Assembly (NCBI RefSeq): GCF_000003815.2
Contig: NC_049981.1
Span: 24,755,675 to 24,817,183, forward strand
DNA length: 61,509 nt
Direction of reading: 5' to 3'
From: Branchiostoma floridae
Taxonomy: Eukaryota > Chordata > Leptocardii > Amphioxiformes > Branchiostomatidae
Part shown: positions 45,571-58,159 of the stretch, in pieces
How positions within the stretch are numbered: the stretch's first letter is position 1
Layout: the number at the start of each line of letters is the position of its first letter
The notes under the pieces: generated by a model
Seen by the model: the letters and a program-made list of their open reading frames with translations, nothing else
Databases searched by the model: none
Told to the model about the DNA's origin: nothing
Position numbers and translations under genes: made by a program

Positions 45571-47540
45571 TTATGACTAAACATTCAGTTTCTCCTGTCA
45601 GACGTTTCTGGTCTACCCTCGGACGGGACAATAAAGGTAAAGGCTGCCATCGCTTTTTGAGACAGCGGATGGTTCTCCACTAGTATTCTAGGACATTGTA
45701 TTGAAAGGCTAAGCCCATCTTTCTCCTTCCACTGCCTTTTACCTCCGGAGATCCCAACCAAAGTCAGGTTCACATTTGTATTCCAGCCTGGAGTAAAAAG
45801 TCGGGTTAAGTGACTTTTCAAAGGACGTACCCGTGACCCCTCGGTAATTCGACGCCACATTCTACAATACAGAATTAACAATACACCGTGAATATGCCTC
45901 TACATTTTGCAAATTATCTAAGCACCTGCACTTGACAGCTAAGTCATTTACATCAACTCTTAGCTTGCTATCAAGAGTATGACGAATGCATCCATAAGTG
46001 ATCTTGCTGATTTCATGGACTCTCGCTGGGCCGGAAAGGTGTACTTACATGATCATGACGTGATTAGTTTGATACGATTGAAGTACGGTAAGACTATGGA
46101 TTATCAAGTTAAAGGTCACATCGTGTTCATTCAGGGTTGACGCTCACAGGAAGCGCCGCATGGAAATGAGATCATTATACAAAGTTTCCAGGAACTAGAA
46201 CTCTGAAAGAGTTTATTCACAGAACAGACTCAAGACACTGGCTGTTATAGAGATGGCGGCCTTAATCGTCTGCACAAGCGCTCTAAGCTGCATCACATCT
46301 GCCATATTTTGATTAGAATGCAACTTTAAAGCTGCAATCCGCCTAGCAGATGACAACGGCAAAGTTCTGCGGATTCATATTCCGCATCTTATAATCGTAC
46401 GAGCTTACACATAATGGAGAACTACCGAATGGCTTCGGGGCAAAATGTGACATATCTTGGCAGCAGTTGTACCAAGCACTCAGCTGTTGAGATGTTAATC
46501 ATACATTAAGGGGCTCGTAAACGTCTACCGACTCAAATAACATCCTCTCACACAATCCCATGGGGGAAATGTCACCTTATTTGCCCCTAGTATCGCCCAA
46601 ACCCTCTTTGGGAACATAATTTTCATGCACTGCAAGTTCACTACTACTACGTGCACACATGGAAAGCATAAGGTGAAATAGTTATTCTCATCCTGTCCTA
46701 GATTGACACTTGTGGATTGCCAATGAGGATCGTATTCTTAAAACTTCGTCAAAACCCTTCAGTGTGTATATAGGACCTAATGTAGATATGGATATGCAGG
46801 CTTGTACAGCTTTAAGCACAATATCTTTTCAAAATATCCCTAAACTCCTGCTGGGTTCTTGTTTTTGTCTGGGTTCGTCTGTTCCCAGTTATAAACGCAA
46901 TACCCCTTTGATGCATTTGTTTGTACATGACGGTAGTTCGCGAGGTCACGATTATACACGAATTTTCGGCACCGTATCATCATTTTGCGGGTTATGTAAA
47001 ATTATGGAACGACATCACCGTCTTGATGGTAGTGTGGTACACATCCCAATAATTTAAATGTCGTTGCGAGTGCAAGTGCGAATGAGCTACTCTCCAAGCA
47101 TACGCAGATATTCGGCTATGGGTTGTCTCAATTGTCTTTTCAGGCGCAGCTGGTGCCTATGTTTTACGACTTGGCGCAACGTATCTACCCTTTGAGCAAG
47201 GATTAGGCTCCCGCTTGCTACACTGCCTTAGTTACTGCCAAGTATTGCTATGAACTACTACCTGGACCTTTGCAGATGCTTGTGTACTACGGAGTCATGT
47301 AGTAATCAGTATTGCCGTGAGAGATAAAACCGTGTATACGCCGTCACAGGTGTCTGAAACCACCAGAGGGTGTCACCTCTTAGATTGTGTACCATCTGTG
47401 TTCCAAAGATAAGAGGCGCAGTATTCATTTGACACCCAGGAGCAAGTCATGGTCCACCTCTTATAGTGCTGAAGAGAAAGATTTGCACCCTTTATGAAGT
47501 AGCATTCTCGATGTAATTAAGTTGCCTGCATACCCGAATC
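45571..47540. other. Intergenic, no supported gene
   Basis: Mixed-composition sequence with no exon-like structure or repeat that I recognise. Confidence 0.45.
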
Positions 47541-47553
47541 ACCACCGGGCCAA

Positions 47554-48115
47554 ATGAGTGGAGCCTTACTTAAAGAAGCTCCATGCTTCGAAAAACTTTG
47601 GGGCCTAAAATTCACCCTTGATCGTAAGTGGAATTGCTACATTCAATCTATTGCCAAGGAAGCTGGTAGAAAATGGTGGGTTCCTTGTATCGCACCAGAA
47701 AGTCCGGTGGGATATCTGACTCCTTCCGCCATCCTGTATCTTTACCAGAGCCAGACAAGGGCAAAAGGGAGCTTCCAAGAACTCTCTGATCTGTCTCAAC
47801 AGAGTACAAAACCGCTTACTTGTTGGGAGGACTTGTCCGCCATCTCACAACCTCTGTCTTAAAGGTATAATGTCTATCGTTATTCTATCTTCCATTGCAA
47901 ATGCTGAGCAGAAATTCACAACGAACCTTCTCTGCAAAAACACGTTTTGCCACTTCCACGGAAACAACGCATCAATCCTTTTCTCCTCTATAATCCACCT
48001 CATAGGAGGAAGTTCCACGCTGGCAGCTTCCGCGGAATTGCGGAATTTCAGGACAAGGGTAAACAAACATCTGTCTTCAGAATCCAGTTCTGTAACCCAA
48101 ATCGCAAAAGTGGCT
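47554..48115 (+). pseudogene. Non-LTR retrotransposon reverse transcriptase C-terminal remnant
   Basis: The first part reads LWGLKFTLDRKWNCYIQSIA, then LTPSAILYLYQSQTR, the thumb/post-RT region of LINE ORF2 (LG(L/V)xFxxxLxWxxHIxxIA...L..LY). A second frame from about 47870 reads ELRNFRTRVNKHLSS, the usual LINE ORF2 end. The frames are broken between them, so the copy is dead. Confidence 0.65.
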
Positions 48116-49499
48116 CCATGAGCCTTGTTTTCAGCTAAACTTCAAGTAAATAAAGAAACTCTTTCCACTGAGGCCGTGATCGTTGAATCATTGAAAGGCC
48201 AAAACTCAAAACTCATTTCTCCATGTTTTTTTTTTGTCTTTTGTGTTAGAAGCCTTGCACTTAAACCATGGAACACATCTTGAATGGTAAGGTAATATGT
48301 CTTACAAATCCAGTTTCTGTCGCTCTGCAATCTCCACCCCGTGGATAGTTGACTTATGTTAGTGAAGCATAAGATTTGTTCTTGTTGTAACTATAATACT
48401 TCTTTACATCAAAGTGACTCATGTACAGGCAGAGTAATTTGCAGAACATGTCATCACAAGTCTATCTACAGCAACTGAAGTGCCTGCAAAGACAAATGTC
48501 ATTCATTGTGTGGGAATAAAAAGTCAACTATTTGAACTAGATTGGTAGGTATTTTGATTAATTTTTATATAATAGCTTAGATTAAAGTAAACCAAATTGC
48601 GCTATCTGATATTATTGACATGTAAGTGCATTTCTTCGAACTGACAGAGGTAACTGCACAATTTGTTTGAAATATATATACAACGTTAAAGATCGTCCGT
48701 TAATTAGACTAAAGAAACCTGCCGTGATCACATTTCCATTGAAACCATTTGCAATCTAACAAGGATGTCCAACAGAGTGAAAACCGAGGTTAATTTCTTT
48801 CGGCACCGGTTGATTCTCATGTTTGGCAACCATCCAGGTTGTGCTGAGTCGTGATGTGTTTGCCACGTATGCCGGCCTTGCAGAGGGAGATAGGTGATTG
48901 AAAGGGTGAAGCAGATAATCCAGGAACCCTACGAATATGTATGCATGTGTAAGGATTTATCAACTACGTCAAAACAAGGCCGCTGTGACCGCTGAAAAAA
49001 TAAGATTGGATCGCCCGCACTAAGATTTGTAATATATATATAACATATGATCAATAATATTTTCACATCATTTGAAAGACAAAGCTTACAAACCACATTC
49101 TTTATCAATGGAATTATTGGAACTACAGATAAGAGTTTTGGTAACGGTCCCCGCGTCAGTGGAAATGGGTTATTACTGCAGTCGTTGCGAATCACTGCGG
49201 ATTTTCCGCTGTCAAATGAAAGAGAACAGCCAATTTCCCTGTTCTGGTCAAATAATAACTTTCTCTAATAGAATGCACCCGCGTTGTTTTATTTTACGAT
49301 ATACTATATTTTCTAGGTTTGAACTTTGTGGGTTTGCATAATAAATTTAGTTCTGCTCTTTTGCCATTTTGCTATAATAGTACCTACACACCATGTATCA
49401 CCGTTAATATGTACGCATCATAAATAATTACCCTGCGTGCCTTGCTATATCTTGTCCATGTATATACTTGTTTATGTTCTTTTTACGTTCATCTTGCAG

Positions 49500-49709
49500 T
49501 CTCAGCTAGCAGGCGTCGACGTACTTCACAACTTCACAAAGTGGGCCTGGGAGACCGAGATAATGACATACATTGGCATGGGCATCAATTTGGATGAAAG
49601 AAGAAATACTCAACGCGCTGATGCCTACGAGCCTGCATTCTGTACGTGGCGAATACATAACGGTGAAGTGGCTGTCATTCATCAGGACACCTTCTTGTTG
49701 GTTGGCTGA
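49500..49709 (+). CDS. Candidate coding exon of unknown gene (possibly terminal)
   Basis: A good acceptor (tttttacgttcatcttgcag|TCT) leads into 69 codons ending in TGA. The frame has a mixed, coding-like composition, for example HNFTKWAWETEIMTY and ACGTGG-type codons around FCTWRIHNGEVAVIH. I recognise no family. Open, exon-like segments with matching splice signals lie upstream at about 48837-48891 (VVLSRDVFATYAGL) and 49139-49243 (GYYCSRCESLRIFRCQ), and alternative acceptors allow the phases to agree. It could equally be a decayed repeat. Confidence 0.25.
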   Translation, partial: SQLAGVDVLHNFTKWAWETEIMTYIGMGINLDERRNTQRADAYEPAFCTWRIHNGEVAVIHQDTFLLVG

Positions 49710-50415
49710 CGTCGGTCAATAGGCGTAGCTTCTTGGTTTCTTTTCTACAAAGACCGTTACTGACTGAACTACAAGAGCCGTAAGATTTGGAGGGTTACGG
49801 TGGTCAGAAGAGCCGGGGCGGAGACGTTTTCGACGCCAAAATTCAGGTAACATATTGCACGTCTCTCACATCAACTATAGAACAAATAGAACTATTTGGT
49901 ACCATTTATGTTAAGTATGTAATGAAGAATAAAATAGAAATATGTATATATTCAGTACTAAGTCTGTTTTTTTTTTATTTCAAAATGTGGTAGCCGTGTT
50001 TACACAAGGATTTATCTCACTCAATTAGAAGAATGCGTCAACTCTTTTACTGTCGTACATCTCGAAATCACAAGGATATGCTATCCTTGGCGTATTGGTT
50101 TGCTCCGTTACATGAGCTGGGTTGGCCTCTTGCATGCACAGAACTGACATGTAACGATTATTAGACCCGAGAGGCTTCGAAGATTGCCGAGAGGAAGGAA
50201 GTTGGCTTGGCGTGTTATACACACCGAGAGGCATGAGCTGGTACAGTATTACCACCAACGTACTTGTATTGATTAGTTTAAACCACACAGCATAACGTTT
50301 CAATACTGATGTATCATTCTGCGAAAGAACCCGGGATAAAAGCTACACGTGATCTTCTTCTGCCAGTTGCAGGAAGAGTTTCAGAAATGCGATCACGCTT
50401 CATTCGGAGACGGTG

Positions 50416-50976
50416 ATGGCAAGCAACAACATGGATGTCCGTTTGGAGGAACTTTTGCAGAACAGTTCTCTACTGGACAAGCTTAACTACACGGACCTTC
50501 TCTACCACCAGTATTTCGACCTTGCCGAGTACGTACTGTCCACAAGATCCCAAATCGCCATTGTCGTAGTGTACTCAGTGGCGATTCTCCTGTCTTTAAT
50601 AGGAAACATACTGGTCGTTATGGTCATGGCTAAGAACTTGAGCAAGGGGACAAAACTGAGGACTTTCCTCATCAACCTAGCCGTCGCGGACTTGGTGATG
50701 GCCGTTTTCTGCATGCCGTTTACATTTACGGACGTGATGCTTCAACAGTGGCTGTTCGGTAGCGTCATGTGTCCGCTGGTTCGATTTTTCCAAGTCCTGT
50801 CCGTGTCCGTCAGTATCTTCACGTTGGTGGCGATCGGAGTGGACCGGTACCAGGCTGTGATGTACCCGCTGCGGATGCGGATGAGCAAATCTCGGGCCAA
50901 ACAAGTCGTGGCAATCATCTGGATCATGTCCTTCGCATTGGCCGCCGTGCAGCTTGCAGTTTGCCGGGTGTATCAG
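50416..50976 (+). CDS. Rhodopsin-class (class A) peptide-receptor-like GPCR, first coding exon (N-terminus to TM4)
   Basis: The ATG at 50416 has G at -3 and G at +4. The exon encodes 187 residues and ends at the donor TATCAG|gttcgt in phase 0. Residues 1-45 are extracellular with two N-glycosylation sites (NSS, NYT). TM1 is about 47-74 with the GN motif (LIGNILVV), TM2 about 82-109 with NLAVADL, then QQWLFG of the first extracellular loop, the TM3 cysteine (C119) and IGVDRYQAVMYPL (DRY box 143-145); TM4 is about 163-183. The pattern suits neuropeptide receptors of the orexin/GPR19/GPR83-like part of class A, but I cannot name the subtype. TM5-TM7 exons are not recognised in the 10 kb downstream. 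Without the splice the reading frame runs only 15 codons into the intron. Confidence 0.85.
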
Positions 50977-53900
50977 GTTCGTACGATCACGCACTACATG
51001 CATATGATATGCCATGTATAGCTTTTGATTACGTTAAAAGTGTCGTAGATTAATGAGTTACAAGGTGGGGACGGTTTATGTAACTGCTGCAACCAGGTAA
51101 GGAAACTCTATCTGTTACGTCCTTTAAATATTACCCAAACATCAAATACCTTATTTTTTCCCACTCATATTCAGTCAAAGTAGCTCATTAAGTCATGAAG
51201 AAGGGGGGCCAGCTGTGACGTCTGTTACGGGTAACGAAACTTGTCACGCAAAATGTATGATATATATTATATACCATAAACGATGCGCCTACCTTATCAT
51301 TATCAATAAGCTGTCACAGAATGAGACATTTTCGTCTCACCGATACCTACACTCCTGTCGAATATCATGAAAACTAGGGGTGGGTACCGGTACAGAAAAT
51401 TCAGGTCCAGGCATACGGTTCAGGTCCAGAGGAGACCTGAATCTGGATCTTATTATCTGTAAAAACTTATGAATGGGCTATACGCAAACAATGGTCCATT
51501 CCGCTACAAAAGATTCATTTTGGTGAATTAGCTCTTTGAACTCCTATCTTCATGCAAACAACACTAACTGCCTCTGTTTTAGACCACGTTTGACAGTATA
51601 CTATAGAAGCTTGGTAAAAAATGAGTATCAACTCTCCTCTGCTTCACTCTTTTCTTGGACATGTAAGCCTTAAAATACGTAAACGCCTGTCGATATAATC
51701 TGTATATGCAGTCGCCACGTCATGCCGAGAGTTCCATGCAGTTTTCTTTTCCTTCCGCGAGAGAAAGTAGTCCGTTCCATGACTACGCGCGTCAACATCC
51801 CTCACAAGAAAGCTTGTTGCTGGAGAATTCAACTGCTTATCTTCTTAATTTCAAGTCATTCACAGTATTTTAGCCTCCTTTTTAGCTCATATAGATTTTT
51901 GAACCGATTGTGTATCGTTTTCTTATCACAAATACGACCCAAAATCAGGTGACTTTCGCGTAAATTTCCCTGTTGTTTTGAACCTGTTGTAGATTTCAAA
52001 CCAACAGGAAATCTCCAGCGTAAGAAAGAGCAAACCTTCTAGTTTCTGAAAGTATAAGATTTATCACAGATCTTTAGGGCGTAATGCATTTGCCCCGATA
52101 TTCCGTGAAGTCATGACATAATTTTGATTCCAGAATAGAACGAACCGGGTTTGACGATTTAACAATTATCCAACCGGGGTAGCTCCTCTCTCCGTAAATC
52201 TTAAAGATTAAGACGGGAATTTTGTTTACGGTGGTCCCCAGTTTATGAATTCCGAGTTTCAATTCAATATACAAATCCGAAGTGATCTAAATCTAACTTC
52301 AAATTTCTTACTGACTGCCATAGCGAACCGCGCGCCGTTTTGAGACGGTTGGGCGTTCCATGAACCCCGGGCGTCGTGACCTACCAAAAAGATTGCCGCT
52401 CGAGTTTACAACTATGTACGATCATATTTCATCACCTTTACAATTTCTAATGTTTCCATTTACACCTACGTACTTTTTAAATCGACTTTTACCTGTACCC
52501 GTTTGATGATATGATCTGAAATCAGTTGATTTTAGCGCAAGTTCCCCGCTGCGTTTTACCTTACAGCAGATTTCAGAACAGAGACCGACTGGCATATTAT
52601 CAATTTTGAGGGCAAAAAAAGGCTTAAATTTGAACCGCGCGAGGACACCTCATCAGAGGCGTCCGAAAAGAAACGCTTCAGCGCTGGCATCAGCGCCCGT
52701 TCCACAAAGCGCACGCCGGACCCGCACCATTGTATTTACGTACTAGTTACCGTACAACAAAGATACCATTTGCTAATTCACTCTGTTTTCAAGTCTAGCT
52801 TTTATTTAGGCATCCTTTGAAAACACTGGAGAGGTATATCGGTTCCGATACTTGAGTTAAAGGTCAATTGCAATCAACCAAACCAACGACTTACAACATT
52901 TGGATTTAAACCAGTCGAAAGGGTGACCTCAGTACACATGGAATTACAAACCTTCCCAGATTTCAAACCAACAAGACTTTCACAAGAGGTATAGTAGAAT
53001 TTTCAACAATTCTGGTGCATTAGTCATTGAAAAAAGAATCGAATGCGTAATGCATTTGCCCCGAAATTTAAATTCGTCGAAAATTTAGCTCAGTATAGCA
53101 CCGCCATTTTGCCAATTTCAACGTGTAACTAGAGTGTAATATTAGCTGTTCCAGCAAATACGAGAACAGGTTTGCGCGTGAGTAACTCATGTTAGGGAAT
53201 TAACATAAAAATTAAAATCGACGTTCAAAAACACTTCTAAAGACCTGCCAAAGAAAAGACTCTTGCACTATCATGTTAGATTGTTAGGGTTTGACGTTTG
53301 GCAAAATTATTCCATCATTGTTCTTATATACCTACCTATGGTAAACAGTGAGATCCAAAACTACACCTTCTTGTAACCTCACCATTGCATTTTTATTTCC
53401 TATTGTTACACCTGCACCTGGCACATATCCCCAATGTGTATACTAGTGTATTGGTTCATTCCATACAGAGGTGACAGGGATGGTCACAGTTCCTCTTTCT
53501 CCTAGTTGTGGATCTGTGCAGCCACTGGCTTCATATCCCTAATGTGTACATAGTGATTCACCCCTGCACACAGTGGTGCCTAATTGACCAGCTTGACAGA
53601 GGTATTTATTGCCCAGCTGGTTTGCTCTAGAATTACCAGATAAACTAGGACCACTCTACTCCTGTCAAAAAGGGGTGTAAATATATTTTTTTAAACAAAC
53701 CACAAAACTGCTGCAAACTTCTAATGCGCGCTGTAGCACAATGACTCACAATATCTATCCCCATAGCAAACGTGATCGCAAACGGTCCGGAAACACAAAC
53801 ATCCCTACCAGAATCAAGACCTGCTTTTTCAAACAGGTAATAAGAATGAAAAGAAATACAATAATACATGTTTTTTGAAGTTATCAAATTGGAATTATAT

Positions 53901-54600
53901 CTGTTTTAAAATAGGATATACCCGTACCTTCTAATGTTACACACAAAGTCCTAAATCTGGGGCGCAATCCTCTGGAGACAACCCAAACACTTTTTCCAGA
54001 CACTGCATACGACAAGATATATTCCATTTTCAAATTATCTGTACGATCGTTGTGACAGTGTTTCTGCTTCGTACAGAAATAATTCTTTGGTAGCGCAAAC
54101 TTTGACATTTGATTCAACTAGAAGCGTCCGTGATGATGAAATTGTTTTTTTTACTGCAAGCCTTAGTTGCAATAATTTTTTTGAATATCATTATGATAAG
54201 ACCCTTTAACAACCCGGCCAAAAAGGACAGGTAAAGAGCATTTACCTATCGCTTCATCTCATATATCCGCTCCTCTTCGTCCCTTCTTCATGATCATCCT
54301 GCTCCTGACAGCGTCCTACTGCCCTGACCTCGTTTCTGCCAAGTTGACAAAAAAATGTAAAAAAAAAATTACACCAACCTCGAAAGCTTGGACATATTCT
54401 ACAAACATTCCTTAGGCTGTGGTGGGGACTGGCGCATGATATACTAAATCTATCAGCCACAACTACATAACATGTATAAAACATACGTGGAAAACACGTA
54501 TTGCATGACAAGTCCGTTTTTGTAAATATCTCGACAAACTTATATTAGAAAATGTTGAATCAGGGTTTAGTCAGTTGATTTTGTGGTCGCTTTTTTTCAC
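50977..54600. other. Intron or intergenic DNA after the GPCR exon; no TM5-TM7 exon found
   Basis: Contains a fragment of the GTACCGGTAC dispersed repeat (about 51366-51450) and a degenerate series of repeats (51830-53170). I looked for TM6 FxxCWxP and TM7 NPxxY coding and saw none. Confidence 0.45.
51830..53170. repeat. Degenerate direct repeats of about 0.45-1 kb
   Basis: GCGTAATGCATTTGCCCCGA recurs at about 52079 and 53045, and AGATTTCAAACCAACA at about 51991 and 52958 with a weaker copy at 52565. An ATCAGxTGAxTTTxGCG block at about 51945 and 52520 precedes it. The order is kept, suggesting old tandem segmental copies. Confidence 0.5.
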
Positions 54601-54639
54601 AATTGAAACAAGGAGGCAGAGGAAAGAAAGTTCCACGTC

Positions 54640-54835
54640 ACAAACACGGACAACTTTAGTGAGGGTTGACAAATGTCACTTTGTCAGAAAAACCATGTCA
54701 GAAACAGACAAGTTCAGCGAGGTTTCACAAATGTAGAATATCCATGTTACAAAGTTTGTATACAAACAGACTATATCTGTGAAGGTTGACAAATATAGAA
54801 AGTCCATGTGACAAACGGACAATTTCCATGCGGTT
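54640..54835. repeat. Degenerate minisatellite, about 50-65 bp unit, four copies
   Basis: Blocks CCATGTxACAAACxGACAA, TTxxGTGAGGTTGACAAAT and GTAGAAxxTCCATG recur four times with substitutions and small indels. Confidence 0.65.
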
Positions 54836-55215
54836 AAGATCACATCTTATATATTTATTAGCTTATTGATTATTTGACATTTCCTATGATGTTGTGATAT
54901 GAGCTGTTTCAAAAGTCCTAAGTATACCAGCAAGCCCAAAGACAACGAAAAGCCAACGAAAGTCTTCTTACCTTCCTTTGTTTCGAATGACATCTTTCCA
55001 TTTATATGCATCATGCAATTTCAAAACGTTTTTCTAAAGGTCAAGTAACTGTTGGTGATGGCCGTAATTTCATTCAAACCTTTGACTAGATCTATTTCCT
55101 TAAATATAACTTGATGGCTGTTATGTACATATACTTCTGTAAGTTGTGTCCAAGTTTCGTTGTAGTAGGATGAAAAATGCCTACGTTACAGGGTTGAAAA
55201 GATAGTAACCCCTAC

Positions 55216-55252
55216 GTGCCCCCAGACCCGCACCGGGTCTCTCTGGGGGCAC
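55216..55252. repeat. Nested G/C hairpin, 37 bp
   Basis: The outer stem GTGCCCCCA/TGGGGGCAC encloses an inner stem GACCCG/CGGGTC with loop CAC. It is strongly GC-rich in AT-rich surroundings. It is probably a repeat end, but could fold stably in RNA. Confidence 0.55.
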
Positions 55253-55539
55253 CTAAAGCTTAATCCGGGCAATATCGAGTAAGTCACGACCTGTCATTCA
55301 AATGTCAATCAACAGTTTCTTCGGATTGCACCTGGTGGCTTTCTCACGGTGTGGATTAGGGCAAGTAACTGTTAGTGATCGAGATCGAGAAAAAATCATC
55401 TCCTCCCACTTGTCAGCAGAAGTCAGCTTGATTTAAAATTTGTATACATATACATGTATCTGTGTTATCCAAAACAGGGGAACAAGATTAGGGGATGCTG
55501 TTTTATATCAAAGTTACTCATGCAGGATGTTTTCTACTT

Positions 55540-57068
55540 ATTTCTTAAAAATCTTTTTACTTGGTTTCGACTTACTTTTTAAAATCTTTTTACTATAAAA
55601 ACACTTTCGACTTATTTTCTAAAATCTTTTTACTTGGTTTCGACTTATTTTCTAAAATCTTTTTACTATAAAAAAATTCGACTTATTTTTAAAAATGTTT
55701 TTACTTGGTTTCGACTTATTTTTAAAAATGTTTTTACTTGGTTTCGACTTATTTTTAAAAATGTTTTTACTTACTAATTGGTTTCGACTTATTTTTAAAA
55801 ATCTTTTTACTATAAAAAAACTTTCGACTTATTTTTTTAAATCTTTTTACTATAAAAACTTTTGACTTATTTTAAAAATCTTTTTACTTGGTTTCGACTC
55901 ATTATCTAAAATCTTTTTACTAACTTTCGACTTATTTTTCAAAATCTTTTACTTGGTTTCGACTAATTTTCTAAAATATTTTTACTTGGTTTCGACTTAT
56001 TTTTTGAAAACTTTTTACTCGGTTTCGACTTATTTTCAAAAATCTTTTTACTTGGTTTCGACATATTTTAAAAAAATCTTTTAACTTGGTTTCGACTTAT
56101 TTTTACAAATCTTTTTACTTGGTTTCGACTTATTTTTTAAAATCTTTTCACTATAAAAAAAAACTTTCGACTTATTTTTTAAAATCTTTTTACTTGGTTT
56201 CGACTAATTTTCTAAAATATTTTTAATTGGCTTCGACATATTTTTTAAAATCTTTTTACTTGGTTTCGACTTATTTTTAAAAATCTTTTTACAAAAAAAA
56301 AAACTTTCGACTTATTTTTAAAAATCTTTTTACTTGGTTTCGACTTATTTTTAAAAATCTTTTTACTATAAAAAACTTTTGACTTATTTTTAAAGATCTT
56401 TTTACCATAAAAAAACTTTCGACTTATTTTTAGAAATCTTTTTACTTGGTTCCGATTTATTTTAAAAATGTTTTTACTTGGTTTCGACTCATTTTTTAAA
56501 ATCTTTTTACTTGGTTTCGACTTATTTTCTAAAATCTTTTTACTATAAAAAAATTCGACTTATTTTTAAAAATGTTTTTACTTGATTTCGACTTATTTTT
56601 AAAAATGTTTTTACTTGGTTTCGACTTATTTTTTAAAATATTTTTACTTGGTTTCCACTTATTTTTAAAAATCTTTTTACTATAAAAAAAACTTTCGACT
56701 TATTTTTTTAAATCTTTTTACTATAAAAACTTTTGACTTATTTTTAAAAATCTTTTTACTTGGTTTCGACTTATTTGCTAAAATCTTTTTACTAACTTTC
56801 GACTTATTTTTTAAAATCTTTTTACTTGGTTTCGACTAATTTTCTAAAATATTTTTAATTGGTTTCGACTTATTTTTAAAAATCTTTTTACTATAAAAAA
56901 TCTTTCGACTTATTTTTTAAAATCTTTTTACTTGGTTTCGACTTATTTTTTAAAATTCTTTTTACTTGGTTTCGACTTATTTTTAAAAATCTTTTTACTT
57001 GGTTTCGACTTATTCTTTAAAATTATTTTACTATAAAAAACTTTCGACTTATTTTTAAAAATCTTTTT
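55540..57068. repeat. AT-rich satellite, 1.5 kb, two monomer types with higher-order repeat
   Basis: Monomers of about 34-42 bp share TTCGACTTATTTTTAAAAAT and CTTTTTAC. Type A links them with TTGG, type B with TATAAAAAAACT. Roughly 40 monomers (estimate). A mixed block of about 340 bp at 55650-55990 recurs at 56525-56865, an offset of about 875 bp, showing higher-order duplication. Confidence 0.9.
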
Positions 57069-57069
57069 A

Positions 57070-57950
57070 TTGTTGTTTTCAATCGTACCTTTTGATAAAG
57101 GGTGATTGGTCTATTCAACATATGAGAAAGAGATATGCTATCGATTTATGCCTCTTTTCCTAGTGTGTCATAGGCTACACCTGCCTTGGGGTGCTTGATT
57201 GACGGGACATGTGCGTGACCGGTGCATGAACCCCAGAGTTGACCCGGGGTCGTCACGCTGAGGACTGCGTTCAGGCGAAGTAATCTTGCAATAACATCTT
57301 AGGCACGTAATGTGTCATTCAACCGGTCACTGTAGTTTTCCGCCTTGACAAATAAAATTTTGCATAGTCATTAATATTAATTGTATTTACATCGTTTTTA
57401 CCGAATCATGGCCGAGAAATTTGCATATACTAGCCAAATTTCTGTGTGTAGGCGGGACTCAAACAGTTACAGAATAACACAGACCAACTCCTCGGTTCCA
57501 GGGGGCGACCTGCCCGAAGAAAACTCTACAACAGACCTGGGAACCCCTGAGTTAGAGTCTTCGCGCGATGAAATTTATAGAGATCAGGGTAGCATCCAGG
57601 CTACCAGTCTCTGGGAGTTCTTCCACTTTTATTTTGGGAATGGTACCGCTGAGGAGTCCGCTGTAGCTCCTAGACTTTTTCATAGAGTCTAGAGACGTGT
57701 TGCCGCCCGTCGGATCACCACAATATGTTTTGTGCCGGAAGTAAACAGGCAAGGACAGTACTTCTAAAAATTTGGGCAGAAAACGAGGTAGGTGTTTTTT
57801 TTAATGTGACTGTGTTCGACTAACGCCGGCGGCATATGTCCATAAAAGGACCCAGTCGGACAGTTTGGGGGGAACGAAAAGTACGTTACAAATGATAACA
57901 AGAACAAAAAACGAGCAAACTCCAATTCCCTTGTAAAAAAAAAACTTAAG
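57070..57950. other. Intergenic, no supported gene
   Basis: Open reading on the + strand at 57381-57692 lacks splice context and family similarity. A short stem CTAGACT/AGTCTAG lies at about 57669-57691. Confidence 0.4.
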
Positions 57951-57954
57951 GTAT

Positions 57955-58159
57955 GTATGGGTATGATCAACGTTAATAGGTACGCTTTCATTATGGTGGC
58001 CATCATGCCGATGCAACATTCGTAATTTCTCTTCTTTTGGGCTGTTTAATTTTTTTTTAAATTTGTGGGTTCGACATCTCTCACGCACCCCGGCCATCAA
58101 GCACTAATCTGAAGGGGCTATTGTTTCTTGTCCGTAATCTGGGACGTTGTCCGTAATCT
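57955..58159. repeat. Direct duplicate (left copy) beside an assembly gap
   Basis: These 205 bases appear identical to 58625-58829, an offset of 670. They end in a short GTCCGTAATCTGGGACGTT tandem. Perfect identity on both sides of a 100-N gap suggests duplicated contig ends or haplotypes rather than an old repeat. Confidence 0.85.

Noticed and set aside
57381-57692. 103-codon + strand frame
   Set aside because: No family similarity or splice context, and its neighbourhood has repeat-like inverted bits.
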